A stretch of 64,000 bases of DNA. Origin: Paraburkholderia gardini. GTDB lineage: Bacteria; Pseudomonadota; Gammaproteobacteria; Burkholderiales; Burkholderiaceae. Where the stretch lies: assembly GCF_907164575.1 (NCBI RefSeq), contig NZ_CAJQYY010000015.1, positions 87,822-151,821 on the forward strand. The letters are read 5' to 3'. The notes under the pieces are model-generated. The model searched no databases and was not told the origin of the DNA. It was given only the letters and a program-made list of their open reading frames with translations. Shown here in pieces: positions 8,253-18,014 of this stretch (position 1 is its first letter; each line of letters begins with the position of its first letter). Position numbers and translations under genes: made by a program.

Positions 8253-9944
8253 ATGTCCTGGTTCACCGCAACATTGCGCAGTTATCCGGAAATCGCCATT
8301 TTTCTTTCACTGGGCATCGGATATTGGGTCGGGGGCAAGAGTTATCGTGGGTTTAGCCTCGGCGCTGTCACAGCGACACTGCTCGCCGCTATCGCGATTG
8401 GACAGCTGGGCATTACGGTCTCGCCTAACGTCAAATCGGTGTTCTTCCTGATGTTCCTGTTCGCCGTCGGTTACGGCGTCGGGCCGCAGTTCGTTCGCGG
8501 TATCGCCAGGGACGGGCTGCCGCAGGCCATCTTCTCGGTCGTTCAATGCGTGCTGTGTCTGGCGGTGCCCTATGTCGCCGCAAAGCTCGCGGGCTATACG
8601 GTCGGCTCGGCCGCGGGGCTCCTCGCCGGCTCGCAGACCATCTCGGCATCGATGGGTCTTGCCACCGACGCGATCAACCGCCTCGGCCTGCCTCCCGACC
8701 AGACGAAGGAACTGCTGGACGCAATGCCAACTGCATATGCGGTCACCTACATATTCGGCACGATCGGCTCGGCACTGATACTCGCGATGCTCGGTCCGAA
8801 GCTCCTCGGCATCGATCTCGAAGCCGCGTGCAAGGAATACGAGGCGCAGTTCGGCGGCGAGAAGGAGATGGGCGGCACGGGTCAGGCGTGGCACCAGTAC
8901 GAGTTGCGCGCGTACCGTATCGCGGAGGGCGGCACGGCCGTCGGCATGACGGTCGGCCAGGCGGAAGCGCATTCGCCCGAAGGCACGCGGCTTTACATCG
9001 ACCGTATCCGGCACGGCGGCGTCGTGCAGGACGCGAAGATCGACGACGTGTTGCAGGCCGGCGACGTGGTCGCGATCGTCGGACGCCGGGAGCAGCTCGT
9101 GCAGGTGCTCGGGCCACGTGGCGCCGAAGTGGACGACCCCGAGCTGCTGGCGGTGCCGGCGGAAGGCGTCGACGTGTACGTCACGTCAAAGGACGTGGAA
9201 GGCAAAACGCTGGCGGAACTTGGGCGCCTCCCTGCCGCCCGCGGGGTCTTTCTGCGCAAGATCAGGCGTGGCGCGACGGAAACGCAGATTCCCGTGCTTC
9301 CCGGCACGAAACTGCATCGCGGCGACACGGTGACGCTCGTCGGGCGCACGCAGGACACCACGGCGGCCGCGAAAGCGCTCGGCGTGCTGGACCGCCCGAC
9401 GAACTCCGCGGACATCGCGTTCACGGGCCTCGCGATCACGGCCGGCGCGCTGATCGGCGCAATCGTCATCAAGTTCGGCGCCGTGCCGGTCACGCTGTCG
9501 ACGGCAGGCGGCGTGCTGATTGCCGGCATCGTCTTCGGCTGGTACCGCGCGATCCACCCGACCTTCGGACGCATTCCGGATCCGACGATCTGGTTCATGA
9601 ACTCCGTCGGCTTGAACGTGTTCATCGCGGTGGTCGGCATTACCGCCGGTCCCGGGTTCGTGAAAGGTCTCCAGCAACTGGGCATCAGCCTGTTTCTGTG
9701 GGGCATCTTCGCGACCGCCGTGCCGCTGATCATCGGCATGTTCATCGCGAAGTACATCTTCAAGTTTCATCCGGCACTCCTGCTCGGCATCTGCGCGGGT
9801 TCGAGAACGACCACCGCCGCGCTCGGCATGATCTGCGATGCCGCGAAAAGCCAGGTGCCAGGCCTCGGCTACACGGTCACCTACGCGGTCGGCAATACGT
9901 TGTTGACGATCTGGGGGATGGTCATCGTCATGCTGCTGACCTGA
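8253..9944 (+). CDS. aspT: AspT-type amino acid antiporter (AAE family)
   Basis: 563 residues. Two blocks of about five membrane helices (residues 10-190 and 385-563) flank two cytosolic TrkA-C/RCK-C domains (about 200-375), the standard layout of the aspartate:alanine exchanger family. These proteins swap an amino acid for its decarboxylation product, consuming protons and generating a membrane potential. ATG at 8253 follows AAGGAG with a 5-base gap; a GTG two codons upstream is less likely. The glutamate decarboxylase gene starts 39 bp downstream, so glutamate/GABA exchange is a reasonable guess for the substrate pair. Confidence 0.85.
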   Translation: MSWFTATLRSYPEIAIFLSLGIGYWVGGKSYRGFSLGAVTATLLAAIAIGQLGITVSPNVKSVFFLMFLFAVGYGVGPQFVRGIARDGLPQAIFSVVQCVLCLAVPYVAAKLAGYTVGSAAGLLAGSQTISASMGLATDAINRLGLPPDQTKELLDAMPTAYAVTYIFGTIGSALILAMLGPKLLGIDLEAACKEYEAQFGGEKEMGGTGQAWHQYELRAYRIAEGGTAVGMTVGQAEAHSPEGTRLYIDRIRHGGVVQDAKIDDVLQAGDVVAIVGRREQLVQVLGPRGAEVDDPELLAVPAEGVDVYVTSKDVEGKTLAELGRLPAARGVFLRKIRRGATETQIPVLPGTKLHRGDTVTLVGRTQDTTAAAKALGVLDRPTNSADIAFTGLAITAGALIGAIVIKFGAVPVTLSTAGGVLIAGIVFGWYRAIHPTFGRIPDPTIWFMNSVGLNVFIAVVGITAGPGFVKGLQQLGISLFLWGIFATAVPLIIGMFIAKYIFKFHPALLLGICAGSRTTTAALGMICDAAKSQVPGLGYTVTYAVGNTLLTIWGMVIVMLLT

Positions 9945-9983
9945 GCGCCGCATCAATCGATTCGTGCACTGGAGAGATGAGCC

Positions 9984-11363
9984 ATGGCCACACCCGCCGA
10001 AAAAGTCACGCCGTACGATGAATTCAACTACGACATACCAGAAGACGAATTTCCGAAGTCCGGCATCTCGGCGCGCGCCGCCGAAGCGCTCGTGTCGAGC
10101 GACGAATGGACCGACACCAATCCGATGCTGAACATGTCGTCGTTCGTGACGACGTATGCGGAGCCCGAAGCCGTCGCGACAGCCAGCCGCAACATGTACA
10201 AGAACTACATCGACCACGACATGTATCCGCAAACCTTCGCGATGGAAACGCGCATGGTGCGATGGCTGCATCAGTTGTGGAACGGCCCGAAGGGCGTAGA
10301 ACCGTATGGAACGGCTACAGTCGGTTCATCGGAAGCGTGCATGCTGGCAGGTCTCGCGCACAAGTGGAACTGGCGGCAGGCGCGCGAAAAGGCCGGCAAG
10401 GACGCGACCCGTCCGAACATGGTGACGGGCGGCAACGTGCAGATCGTGTGGAAGAAGTTTCTGCGCTATTTCGACGTGGAACCGCGCATCGTGCCGCTCA
10501 AACCCGGCAATTACCGGCTGACGGCGGAGCATCTGGACAAGTATGTCGACGAGAACACGATCGCCGTCGTTGCGATTGCGGGCCAGACGTTCACCGGCGA
10601 AGACGACGACATCCAGGAAATCCACGACTGGCTCGACGCCTACGAAAAGAAGACGGGTATTTCGATTCCGATGCATATCGACGGCGCGTCGGGTGGCTTC
10701 GTGAATCCGTTCCTCTATCCGGATTACAAATGGGACTTCCGTTTGCCGCCCGTGCAGTCGATCAACGCTTCAGGACACAAGTTCGGCTTGACGCCGCCGG
10801 GCCTTGGCTGGGTCGTCTTCCGCGAACGCAAGGTGTTCAACGAAGACCTGATCTTCTACGTGAATTACCTGGGCGGCGAAATGCCGACCGCGACGCTGAA
10901 TTTCAGCCGCAACGCGGCGCCCATCGCGGTGCAGTACTACCAGTTCCTGCGACTCGGGTTCGACGGCTACAAGCGCGTCATGACCCACACGCTGAAGAAC
11001 GCGGTTGCACTGCGCGATGAACTCGTGAAAAGCGGCTACTTCACGATCATGAACGAGACGCAGCGCATTCCGGTGGTGGCCGTCACGCTCGATCCGAAGA
11101 TCAAGAAGTTCAACGAATTCGATGTTTCGAACAAGGTGCGGGAAAAGGGCTGGGTGTTGTCGGCCTATTCGATGCCGCCGGATGCACAGGAAGTCATGAG
11201 TCTGCGCGTGGTCGTGCGTCCGCACATCAACCATAACGTCGCGATGATGCTGAGCCGCGACATCATCGGCGCGTGCAGATTCCTGGAAGAACACGGCGGC
11301 AACGCGACACCGCCGAAGCTGCATGCACACGCCGGGGAAAAATCGTCACCGGCGAAGTGTTGA
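9984..11363 (+). CDS. gadB: Glutamate decarboxylase
   Basis: 459 residues, cytoplasmic, PLP-dependent group II decarboxylase of the GadA/GadB type that converts glutamate and a proton to GABA and CO2. The cofactor lysine is Lys266 in S-G-H-K-F-G-L; the phosphate-binding G-S-S-E-A-C segment and the I-D-G-A-S-G-G-F-V aspartate motif are present. Full family length. GAGAGATG lies before the ATG, and the gene is in an operon with aspT. Together they form an acid-resistance or GABA-export pair using an AspT antiporter in place of the usual GadC. Confidence 0.93.
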   Translation: MATPAEKVTPYDEFNYDIPEDEFPKSGISARAAEALVSSDEWTDTNPMLNMSSFVTTYAEPEAVATASRNMYKNYIDHDMYPQTFAMETRMVRWLHQLWNGPKGVEPYGTATVGSSEACMLAGLAHKWNWRQAREKAGKDATRPNMVTGGNVQIVWKKFLRYFDVEPRIVPLKPGNYRLTAEHLDKYVDENTIAVVAIAGQTFTGEDDDIQEIHDWLDAYEKKTGISIPMHIDGASGGFVNPFLYPDYKWDFRLPPVQSINASGHKFGLTPPGLGWVVFRERKVFNEDLIFYVNYLGGEMPTATLNFSRNAAPIAVQYYQFLRLGFDGYKRVMTHTLKNAVALRDELVKSGYFTIMNETQRIPVVAVTLDPKIKKFNEFDVSNKVREKGWVLSAYSMPPDAQEVMSLRVVVRPHINHNVAMMLSRDIIGACRFLEEHGGNATPPKLHAHAGEKSSPAKC

Positions 11364-11409
11364 AACCCGCGGCACCGGCGCTGGCGGGAAACGGGAGGCG
11401 CCTGGCGGG

Positions 11410-11556
11410 CAGGTTGCCCGCTTCGCCAGTGTCAGAGAATACGTCGACTTCGACCTGCTCGTAAGGGGCCTCTTTTTCCTCCAGGGCAAGACGCGCGATC
11501 CGGACGTATACGCTCCAGGCCGCGCCGTAGAGCGTCACGAGGCTGGTATTCGTCAT
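11410..11556 (-). pseudogene. N-terminal fragment of a glutathione S-transferase
   Basis: From the ATG at 11556, about 47 residues read like the thioredoxin-fold start of a GST (L-Y-G-A-A-W-S-V-Y-V-R-I-A-R-L-A-L-E-E, then P-Y-E-Q-V-E-V-D). After about residue 48 the sequence loses all resemblance and runs antisense into the end of gadB. More than three quarters of the expected protein is absent, so this is a remnant, possibly left by the insertion of the aspT-gadB unit. Confidence 0.65.
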
Positions 11557-11941
11557 GAAGTGTTTCCTCTTTGATTGCGCCTCGCCTCCATCACAGAGAG
11601 GCGACAAACCCGGTTACATCAACGTGGGGGGGGGTCGCGAGACGTCCAGCGCGTACGGATACTTCGATGAGCATCAAGCCAGCGTTGCCCGCGCAAATAT
11701 TGCCCTCATCCAGTCGGCCAGGGAATTCACGGTGACATCCAGGCGTATTGATGTAAAAGAATTCGCGCAAAATCGCGATGAATGCTTCAAGCGACTGCTT
11801 TTGCTTTTCGGGCACCCGCGGCCGGCCGTTGAAACCCATGGCATCGAAAAGCTTACGAAGCAGTGTGGCCGCCAGGAAAAGCGGGGCATCAAGTACTGAC
11901 CGGGGCGCGGAGGCGTCCTGAAGCGGCGGCCAGTGATCGCG
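11557..11941. other. Gene-poor stretch between GST remnant and ccmI
   Basis: 385 bp. A leftward open frame (about 11591-11900) contains a segment of natural-looking composition (L-F-L-A-A-T-L-L-R-K-L-F-D-A-M-G-F-N-G-R) but I recognise no family and it has no convincing start. It may be another gene remnant. The end of the frame near 11600 contains a run of nine G residues. Confidence 0.35.
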
Positions 11942-12817
11942 TCACTTCACTTGCGCCTGACGCCCGATCAGCGCCTGCATCTCTGCGATATTCATGCGCG
12001 CCTGCTGCGCCGCCGGCGAATCCGGCGCGAGCGCCACTTCGAGCCTTTGCCAATATTCGATCGCGGCTGCGTAATCGTGGCGATCCTGCGCAGCCGATCC
12101 GGCCAGCGCAAGCGCCTTCGGATTGGCCGGATCGATGGCAAGCGCTGTCTGGATCTGCGCCGACGCCTCCCCGTCAAGACTGCCGTTGCGCGCGCTCGCA
12201 ATGGCATCGGCGTAGTCGGCTCGCAACTGGGCGTCGCCCGGCATGAGCGCAACCGCTTTTGCGTAAGCCGCCGTCGCGTCCTCCACGCGACCGAGCTCGA
12301 AATACGAGTGGGCGAGCATAGCCCAGCCATCGGCGTCGGTGGGCTGCTCTCGCAGGCGTATCGCGAGACGCGACACCACCAGTTCCAGCGGACCCGAATC
12401 GATCCCGTGCTGCCCGGCGTATGCGCGATCGAGCGTCAGCGCGGCGGGCTCGCCGAGATGCAGATACATCGCAAACGCGGCGGCAGGAATGAGCGCGATG
12501 AAAAGCGCGGCTGTGCCAGCCCGCGTTGCGACACCGCGCGCCGCAGCGGTCTGCGGCGCGCTGGCCGATTCGGCAGATGCCACGTCGTCGAGCAGGCGTG
12601 TTTCGATCTCGTTTCGTGTTGCCTCATGCAGCGCCTTCGAAAGCGTGCCCGCGCGGAACTCGGCGTCGACACGCGCCAGTTCGTCGTGATACAGCGCGAC
12701 GAGGAGCGGGCGGCTGTCGCGTGCACCGCGTGTGCCGGTGCGGCGTGTAAGAGGCCAGGCCACGCACAGCACGGCGAACGCGAGCATCGAGCCGGCAGTC
12801 AGCCAGAACCCGGTCAT
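11942..12817 (-). CDS. ccmI: Cytochrome c maturation protein CcmI
   Basis: 291 residues. An N-terminal membrane helix and a short loop with a leucine-zipper-like stretch (residues 45-80) are followed by a second helix near 105-125 and a periplasmic TPR domain (G-W-A-M-L-A-H-S-Y-F-E-L-G and further repeats). CcmI holds apocytochrome C-termini and presents them to the CcmF/H haem lyase. Last gene of the nap-ccm block; overlaps ccmH by 4 bp. Confidence 0.88.
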   Translation of the reverse strand: MTGFWLTAGSMLAFAVLCVAWPLTRRTGTRGARDSRPLLVALYHDELARVDAEFRAGTLSKALHEATRNEIETRLLDDVASAESASAPQTAAARGVATRAGTAALFIALIPAAAFAMYLHLGEPAALTLDRAYAGQHGIDSGPLELVVSRLAIRLREQPTDADGWAMLAHSYFELGRVEDATAAYAKAVALMPGDAQLRADYADAIASARNGSLDGEASAQIQTALAIDPANPKALALAGSAAQDRHDYAAAIEYWQRLEVALAPDSPAAQQARMNIAEMQALIGRQAQVK

Positions 12818-13314
12818 GGCGCTATGTCCCTCGATGCATGGGAGAGCAGCGCGTCGACACGGCGTCGCTCATCGCCGGTCAGCGGACGGGCGCGCATGGC
12901 CCGGCGGCGTGCGACGATGCGCACAAGCGCGAAAGCGCCAAGCCCGAGGAGCGCGAACGGCCCGAACCAGAGAAGCCACGTAAGCGGCTTGACCGGCGGC
13001 TTGTACAACACGAAGTCGCCGTAACGCTGGACCATGTAGTCGCGCACCTGCGCATCGGTTGCGCCGCGCTCGACCTGCTCGACGATCTTGCCGCGCAGGT
13101 CGCCGGCAAGCTCGGCGTTGGAGTCGGCCAGAGTCTGGTTCTGGCACACGACGCAGCGAAAGCCCTCTTCCAGTTCGCGAATACGAGCGGCGTTGTCATG
13201 CGCACCGGCGCCCGCATCGACTGGAACTGGGGCCGCCGGTGCAGCCTGCCCCGCGAGGGTGACGCACAGCACCGCGACAACGAGCCATCCGCGCGAGTGA
13301 CCGATCCTATTCAT
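12814..13314 (-). CDS. ccmH: Cytochrome c maturation thiol reductase CcmH
   Basis: 166 residues. A signal peptide is followed by the periplasmic three-helix domain carrying the redox motif F-R-C-V-V-C-Q-N-Q (Cys54 and Cys57), then a C-terminal membrane helix. It reduces the C-x-x-C-H cysteines of apocytochromes before haem attachment. The start at 13314 gives a proper signal peptide and overlaps ccmG by 8 bp. Short form, lacking a fused TPR domain, consistent with a separate ccmI. Confidence 0.92.
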   Translation of the reverse strand: MNRIGHSRGWLVVAVLCVTLAGQAAPAAPVPVDAGAGAHDNAARIRELEEGFRCVVCQNQTLADSNAELAGDLRGKIVEQVERGATDAQVRDYMVQRYGDFVLYKPPVKPLTWLLWFGPFALLGLGAFALVRIVARRRAMRARPLTGDERRRVDALLSHASRDIAP

Positions 13315-13846
13315 CGGTACGCTCGCCTTGCAGTTGCCGTACGAGCGGCAGGATCGTCGAATCGAGCGACACCTCGCTGAGCGGCCCCGCATGCCGGTAG
13401 CGAATCACGCCGTGCCTGTCGATCACGAAGGTCTCGGGCACGCCGTACACGCCGTAGTCGATACCCACCTGCCCTGTCCTGTCGACGAGCGACGCGACAT
13501 AGGGATTGCCCGCGCGCGAAATCCACTCGAGAGCCGCCCCGCGTTCGTCCTTGTAGTTGAGGCCATAGATCGGCACGACCTTGCGGCGCGCGAATTCGAC
13601 AAGCAGCGCGTGCTCATCGCGGCAAGACTCGCACCACGACGCCCACACGTTGAGGATCCATACCTGTCCGCGCAGCGCCGCCGGCGAAAGACGCGCACCC
13701 GACGTTTGCAGTTGCGGCAGGTCGAACGCTGGAGCAGGCTTGCCGATCAATGCCGAAGGCAACCGGCGCGGGTCGTGCGACAGGGCCGCCGCGAGAAAAA
13801 CGCCCAGCACGGCGAATACGATCAGAGGCGCGAGAAAGCGTTTCAT
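13307..13846 (-). CDS. ccmG: Thiol:disulfide oxidoreductase CcmG/DsbE
   Basis: 179 residues: an N-terminal membrane anchor (5-22) and a periplasmic thioredoxin-like domain with W-C-E-S-C (Cys72, Cys75). It passes electrons from CcdA/DsbD to CcmH or apocytochrome. The acidic pocket and G-V-P-E-T-F cis-proline loop typical of DsbE are present. Overlaps ccmF by 4 bp. Confidence 0.92.
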   Translation of the reverse strand: MKRFLAPLIVFAVLGVFLAAALSHDPRRLPSALIGKPAPAFDLPQLQTSGARLSPAALRGQVWILNVWASWCESCRDEHALLVEFARRKVVPIYGLNYKDERGAALEWISRAGNPYVASLVDRTGQVGIDYGVYGVPETFVIDRHGVIRYRHAGPLSEVSLDSTILPLVRQLQGERTDE

Positions 13847-15915
13847 CTGTCCACCTCGCCCGCCTGTTGTGCCACGGTGGTCTCGCGCACGACGATGCCA
13901 GGCGCGAGACGATCCGCATCATGCGCCACGCCACGCGCGGCCTTTGCCGCGTGACGCGTGCGCGACGCAAGCCGGTAACGGCGATCGCTCGCCGCGAGCG
14001 CTCCACCCAGCGCCATCAACAGGCAGCCCGCCCAGATCCAGCTCACGAACGGCTTGATGTGAATGCGCATCGTCCATGCGTCGCGGCTCGGGCCGGCGCT
14101 TCCGCGCTCACCAACCTGTTCGCCGAGCGCAACGTACAGATCGCGAAACACGCCGCGGTCGATCGCGGCTTCAGTCATCGGCGTCTGCTGCACGATGAAA
14201 AACCGCTTCTCCGGATACATCGTTGCGATCGGGCGCTCGCCGCGGCTTACCGCGATACGCGCGCGTGCCGCGTGATAGTTCGGCCCGTCGAGCTCGTGCG
14301 TGCCATCGAAACGAAACGTATAGCCGCCCTCGGTCACCGACTGCCCGGCTTCCAGGCGCACGTCGCGCTCGGTCTCGTATCCCTTCACGAACGTCACGCC
14401 GATGATGAACACGCCGATTCCGGCGTGCGCGACCAGCATGCCGTAAAACGCACGCGGCAAGCGCGCAAAGCGCGCCATGAACGGGCCCTGCTGTTTCTCG
14501 ATGCGCTCCCACAACGCAACGGCAGATGCGCTCATGCTCCAGGCGGCAAGCAGAACGCCGAGACCGACGAGCGGTCTGAATCCACCGACGAGCCAGGGCA
14601 GACCGAGCGCCGTCACGACGCTCGCCGCAGCGGCCCAGCGCAGCCGCACCGCCAGTTCGGGCAGGCGCGCCGCCTTCCAGCGCGCGATCGGTCCGACACC
14701 CATCAGGAACACGGCAGGCGTCATCAGCGGCACGAAGACGGTGTCGAAATACGGCGCACCCACCGATATCTTGCCGAGCCCCAGCACGTCCAGACAGAGC
14801 GGATAGAGCGTGCCGATCAGCACCGAGGCCGCGGCCACCATGAGCAGGACGTTGTTCGACAGCAAAAGCGTTTCGCGCGACACCGCCTCGAAGCCCGCGC
14901 CGAGTCCGACCTTCGGCGCACGCCAGGCGAACAGCAGCAACGCGCCACCCGTCACGATCGAGAGAAACACGAGAATGAAGATGCCGCGTGCGGGATCGGA
15001 AGCGAACGAATGAACCGACGTGATCACACCCGAGCGCACTAGAAAAGTGCCCAGCAGACTCAGCGAAAACGTGCAGATCGCGAGCAGCACGGTCCAACTG
15101 CGGAAACACCCGCGCTTTTCCGTGACGGCGAGCGAATGGATCAGCGCCGTGCCCGCGAGCCACGGCATGAACGATGCGTTTTCCACCGGATCCCAGAACC
15201 ACCAGCCGCCCCAGCCGAGCTCGTAATACGCCCAGCCGCTGCCGAGCATGATGCCGAGCGTGAGAAAGATCCACGCGGCCGTCGTCCACGGACGCGACCA
15301 GCGCGCCCACGCGGCGTTCAGCTCGCCCGAGAGCAGCGCCGCAATGGCAAACGCGAAGGCGACGGCAAAGCCGACGTAGCCCATGTAGAGGATCGGCGGA
15401 TGCGACACCATGCCGGGGTCCTGCAACAGCGCGTTCAGGTCGCGTCCGTCCATCGCGGGCGGAAGGAGCCGCAGGAATGGATTCGACGTGAACAGCAGGA
15501 AGAGCAGGAAGCCCGCGGCGATCCAGCTCATCACGCCCAGCACGCGCGCGACCATCGCCATCGGCAACTGCCTGCTGAAGATCGAAACAGCGGCCATCCA
15601 GAGCGTCAGGAGCAAGATCCAGAGCAGCAGCGACCCTTCATGCCCGCCCCAGACCGCGGTGAACCGGTAGATCAGCGGCAGCATGGAGTTCGAGTTGCTC
15701 GCGACGTAGACGACCGAGAAATCGTTGTTGATGAACGACGCCGCAAGGCAGCCGAACGCGATGGCGACCAGCACGAACTGCGCGCGCGCCACGGGCCACG
15801 CAACGCGCATCCATCCGTCGATGCCGCGCGCCGCGCCGACGACCGGCAGCACGCCGTTCACGGCGGCGAGGAGGAACGCGACGATCAGCGCGAACTGGCC
15901 GACTTCGGGAATCAT
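13843..15915 (-). CDS. ccmF: Haem lyase subunit CcmF
   Basis: 690 residues, about 15 membrane helices. The W-G-G-x-W-F-W-D-P-V-E tryptophan-rich haem-handling signature is visible as G-W-G-G-W-W-F-W-D-P-V-E-N near residue 235. CcmF joins haem from holo-CcmE to apocytochrome c in the periplasm together with CcmH and CcmI. Full family length, 4-bp overlaps with both neighbours, indicating translational coupling. Confidence 0.95.
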   Translation of the reverse strand: MIPEVGQFALIVAFLLAAVNGVLPVVGAARGIDGWMRVAWPVARAQFVLVAIAFGCLAASFINNDFSVVYVASNSNSMLPLIYRFTAVWGGHEGSLLLWILLLTLWMAAVSIFSRQLPMAMVARVLGVMSWIAAGFLLFLLFTSNPFLRLLPPAMDGRDLNALLQDPGMVSHPPILYMGYVGFAVAFAFAIAALLSGELNAAWARWSRPWTTAAWIFLTLGIMLGSGWAYYELGWGGWWFWDPVENASFMPWLAGTALIHSLAVTEKRGCFRSWTVLLAICTFSLSLLGTFLVRSGVITSVHSFASDPARGIFILVFLSIVTGGALLLFAWRAPKVGLGAGFEAVSRETLLLSNNVLLMVAAASVLIGTLYPLCLDVLGLGKISVGAPYFDTVFVPLMTPAVFLMGVGPIARWKAARLPELAVRLRWAAAASVVTALGLPWLVGGFRPLVGLGVLLAAWSMSASAVALWERIEKQQGPFMARFARLPRAFYGMLVAHAGIGVFIIGVTFVKGYETERDVRLEAGQSVTEGGYTFRFDGTHELDGPNYHAARARIAVSRGERPIATMYPEKRFFIVQQTPMTEAAIDRGVFRDLYVALGEQVGERGSAGPSRDAWTMRIHIKPFVSWIWAGCLLMALGGALAASDRRYRLASRTRHAAKAARGVAHDADRLAPGIVVRETTVAQQAGEVDR

Positions 15916-16379
15916 CGCCCCGTCTCCTTCGGTGGATGGTCAGCGACCCGCATGGTCGCGCGCGCCTTGTTGACCGCGTCGGCGGCATCGGGCGGCATGT
16001 AGTTCTCGTCATGTTTGGCGAGCACCTGATCCGCGACGAAAGTACCGTCCGGCATTAGCGTGCCTTGCGCGACGACGCCCTTGCCCTCACGAAAGAGATC
16101 GGGCAGCACGCCATGGTAGGTGACAGGGATATCGCGGGCCGTATCGGTGACGAGAAAGCGCACGTTCAGACCTTGCGCATCACGCGTGAGCGAGCCCTTC
16201 TCGACCAGTCCGCCGACACGCAGCCGCGTGCCGCTCGCGACCCGGCCTTCGATCACCTGCGTCGGGGTCACGAAGAACATGACGTTCGAGCGGAACGCAT
16301 TGAGTGTCAGCGCCGACACCGCGCCGAGCGCGGCCAGTCCGCCCGTGACCCACAGAAGGCGGCGCGCGCGCGGCTTCAT
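15912..16379 (-). CDS. ccmE: Haem chaperone CcmE
   Basis: 155 residues: one N-terminal membrane helix, then a periplasmic OB-fold. The covalent haem-binding motif is intact as H-D-E-N-Y (His123, Tyr127). It carries haem from the CcmABCD complex to CcmF. Overlaps ccmD and ccmF by 4 bp each. Confidence 0.95.
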   Translation of the reverse strand: MKPRARRLLWVTGGLAALGAVSALTLNAFRSNVMFFVTPTQVIEGRVASGTRLRVGGLVEKGSLTRDAQGLNVRFLVTDTARDIPVTYHGVLPDLFREGKGVVAQGTLMPDGTFVADQVLAKHDENYMPPDAADAVNKARATMRVADHPPKETGR

Positions 16380-16576
16380 GAATCCCGGTCCGCGAGCGTG
16401 CTGCGCGATACCAGGCGCAGCGACGCGGGTTCCTGCACGCGTGGGCGCCCGGGCTCACGCGCCACCCTGCGGCTCGCGAGCCACACGAGCGCCACTTCGA
16501 ACGCGAGCAAAACGAATGCGACGCCAAACGCGGCCCATATGAAGGGCGCATGAGCGAGACCTGCCGATCCGTTCAT
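16376..16576 (-). CDS. ccmD: Haem exporter small subunit CcmD
   Basis: 66 residues with one membrane helix (about 10-32) and a basic C-terminal tail, as expected for CcmD, which stabilises the CcmC-CcmE complex and helps release holo-CcmE. Sequence conservation in this family is low, so the call rests on position between ccmC and ccmE, size and topology. ATG overlaps the ccmC stop by 4 bp. Confidence 0.85.
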   Translation of the reverse strand: MNGSAGLAHAPFIWAAFGVAFVLLAFEVALVWLASRRVAREPGRPRVQEPASLRLVSRSTLADRDS

Positions 16577-17325
16577 TGTGCGAAGCCTCCCGCATGATTC
16601 GACACGGGTCCGCCCGCGCGTGCCCGAATGATCACGCGCACACGCGCGAGCACGATCCCGATGGCGTAGCACCAGAAGGCCAGCGTCATCACGACGATCC
16701 CCCACACCATCGACGGCGCCATGGAGACGCCGCTGCCAAAGCTGAGCGACGCCCCCTGATGCAGCGTGTACCACCATTGCACGGAAAAATAGATGACCGG
16801 AATGTTCACGACACCCACGAGTGCCAGCACCGCGGAGGCGCGATCGGCGCGCAGCGGATCGTCGATGGCGGCGTTGAGCGTGATGAAGCCGAGATACAGA
16901 AAGAGCAGAATCAGTTCCGACGTAAGCCGCGCATCCCAGACCCACCATGCGCCCCATGTCGGTCGGCCCCAGAGCGCGCCGGTCCAGAGCGCAATGAACG
17001 TGAAGAGCGCACCCGTGGGCGCGAGCGCGCGCGCCATCATCGCCGGGAGGCGTGCGTTGAAGATCAGCCCCAGCGCGGCGTAGCCCGCCATGACGACGTA
17101 GATCAGCATCGACATCCACGCCGCCGGCACGTGAACGAACATGATGCGGTAGACGTCGCCCTGCACGGCATCGGTGGGCGCGACCACGAGGCCGATGTAA
17201 AGCCCGAGTGCGGCCAGCACCAGCGCCGACAGTGCGAAGCCCGCGATCAGCCGGCCCGCCAGCGCATGGAACGTTTTCGGCGACGCATAGCGAAACCAGT
17301 TGACGCGTGTGCCGTGCCTGCTCAT
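16573..17325 (-). CDS. ccmC: Haem handling protein CcmC
   Basis: 250 residues, six membrane helices, with the haem-handling signature W-G-A-W-W-V-W-D-A-R-L-T near residue 130. CcmC presents haem to CcmE. The start at 17325 (opening W-F-R-Y-A-S-P-K-T-F at residues 9-18) follows GGGAGG. An alternative in-frame ATG at 17349 would overlap the ccmB stop. Confidence 0.93.
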   Translation of the reverse strand: MSRHGTRVNWFRYASPKTFHALAGRLIAGFALSALVLAALGLYIGLVVAPTDAVQGDVYRIMFVHVPAAWMSMLIYVVMAGYAALGLIFNARLPAMMARALAPTGALFTFIALWTGALWGRPTWGAWWVWDARLTSELILLFLYLGFITLNAAIDDPLRADRASAVLALVGVVNIPVIYFSVQWWYTLHQGASLSFGSGVSMAPSMVWGIVVMTLAFWCYAIGIVLARVRVIIRARAGGPVSNHAGGFAQ

Positions 17326-17345
17326 GTGCCTCCCTTCTTTCGCGT

Positions 17346-18014
17346 TCATTCCGCCGAGATCCGCAATGCCGCGGCGGTCGCGGCCGGACAGAGCAGCAGC
17401 GCGGCGATCAGTCCTGCGCCCAGCAGCGAGAAGTTGGCCTCGCTCCACGCGCCCGCGCGCAACGGATCTGCCGCGCCGACGCCGAAGATCAGCACCGGAA
17501 GTTCGAGCGGCAGGACGAGCACCGCAAGCAGCACCCCGCCGCCACGCACGCCGATTGTCAGCGCCGCGCCGATCGATCCGATCAGGCTCAGCACCGGCGT
17601 GCCGATCAGAAGTGATGCGGTGAGAAGCAGGACGGCGTCCGCCGCGAGGTCGTATTGCAGCGCAACCACAGGCGTGAGCAGTACAAGCGCAAAGCCACCC
17701 GTCAACCAGTGCGCGGCGATCTTCGCGTACACCACGGCGAAGAGCGACTGCGGCGTGAGCAGCATCTGGTCGAGCGACCCGTCGTCGAAGTCCTGCGAGA
17801 AGAGCCGCGTGAGCGAGAGCATCGTCGCGAAGAGCGCCGTGACCCACAGCACACCCGGCGCCATGGCATGCAGGAGCCTGGGGTCGGAGCCGACCGCGAT
17901 CGGGAACAGGCTCGTCGCGATGACGAAGAACAGCAGGCAGCCGAGCGCGTCGGTGCGGCGCCGCCATGTGAGCGCGAGTTCCCGACGCATCACGCACGCC
18001 ATCAGATCGAGCAT
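17346..18014 (-). CDS. ccmB: Haem exporter membrane subunit CcmB
   Basis: 222 residues with six predicted membrane helices. The R-R-x-D-x-L and Q-D-F-D-D-G-S-L-D-Q segments match CcmB, the permease of the CcmAB ABC unit that powers release of holo-CcmE. The start at 18014 gives family length and overlaps the end of ccmA by 13 bp. Confidence 0.92.
   Translation of the reverse strand: MLDLMACVMRRELALTWRRRTDALGCLLFFVIATSLFPIAVGSDPRLLHAMAPGVLWVTALFATMLSLTRLFSQDFDDGSLDQMLLTPQSLFAVVYAKIAAHWLTGGFALVLLTPVVALQYDLAADAVLLLTASLLIGTPVLSLIGSIGAALTIGVRGGGVLLAVLVLPLELPVLIFGVGAADPLRAGAWSEANFSLLGAGLIAALLLCPAATAAALRISAE

Noticed and set aside
13750..15042. 430-codon rightward frame opposite ccmF
   Set aside because: Arg/His/Ala-rich composition without any recognisable domain; ccmF on the other strand is full length and certain.
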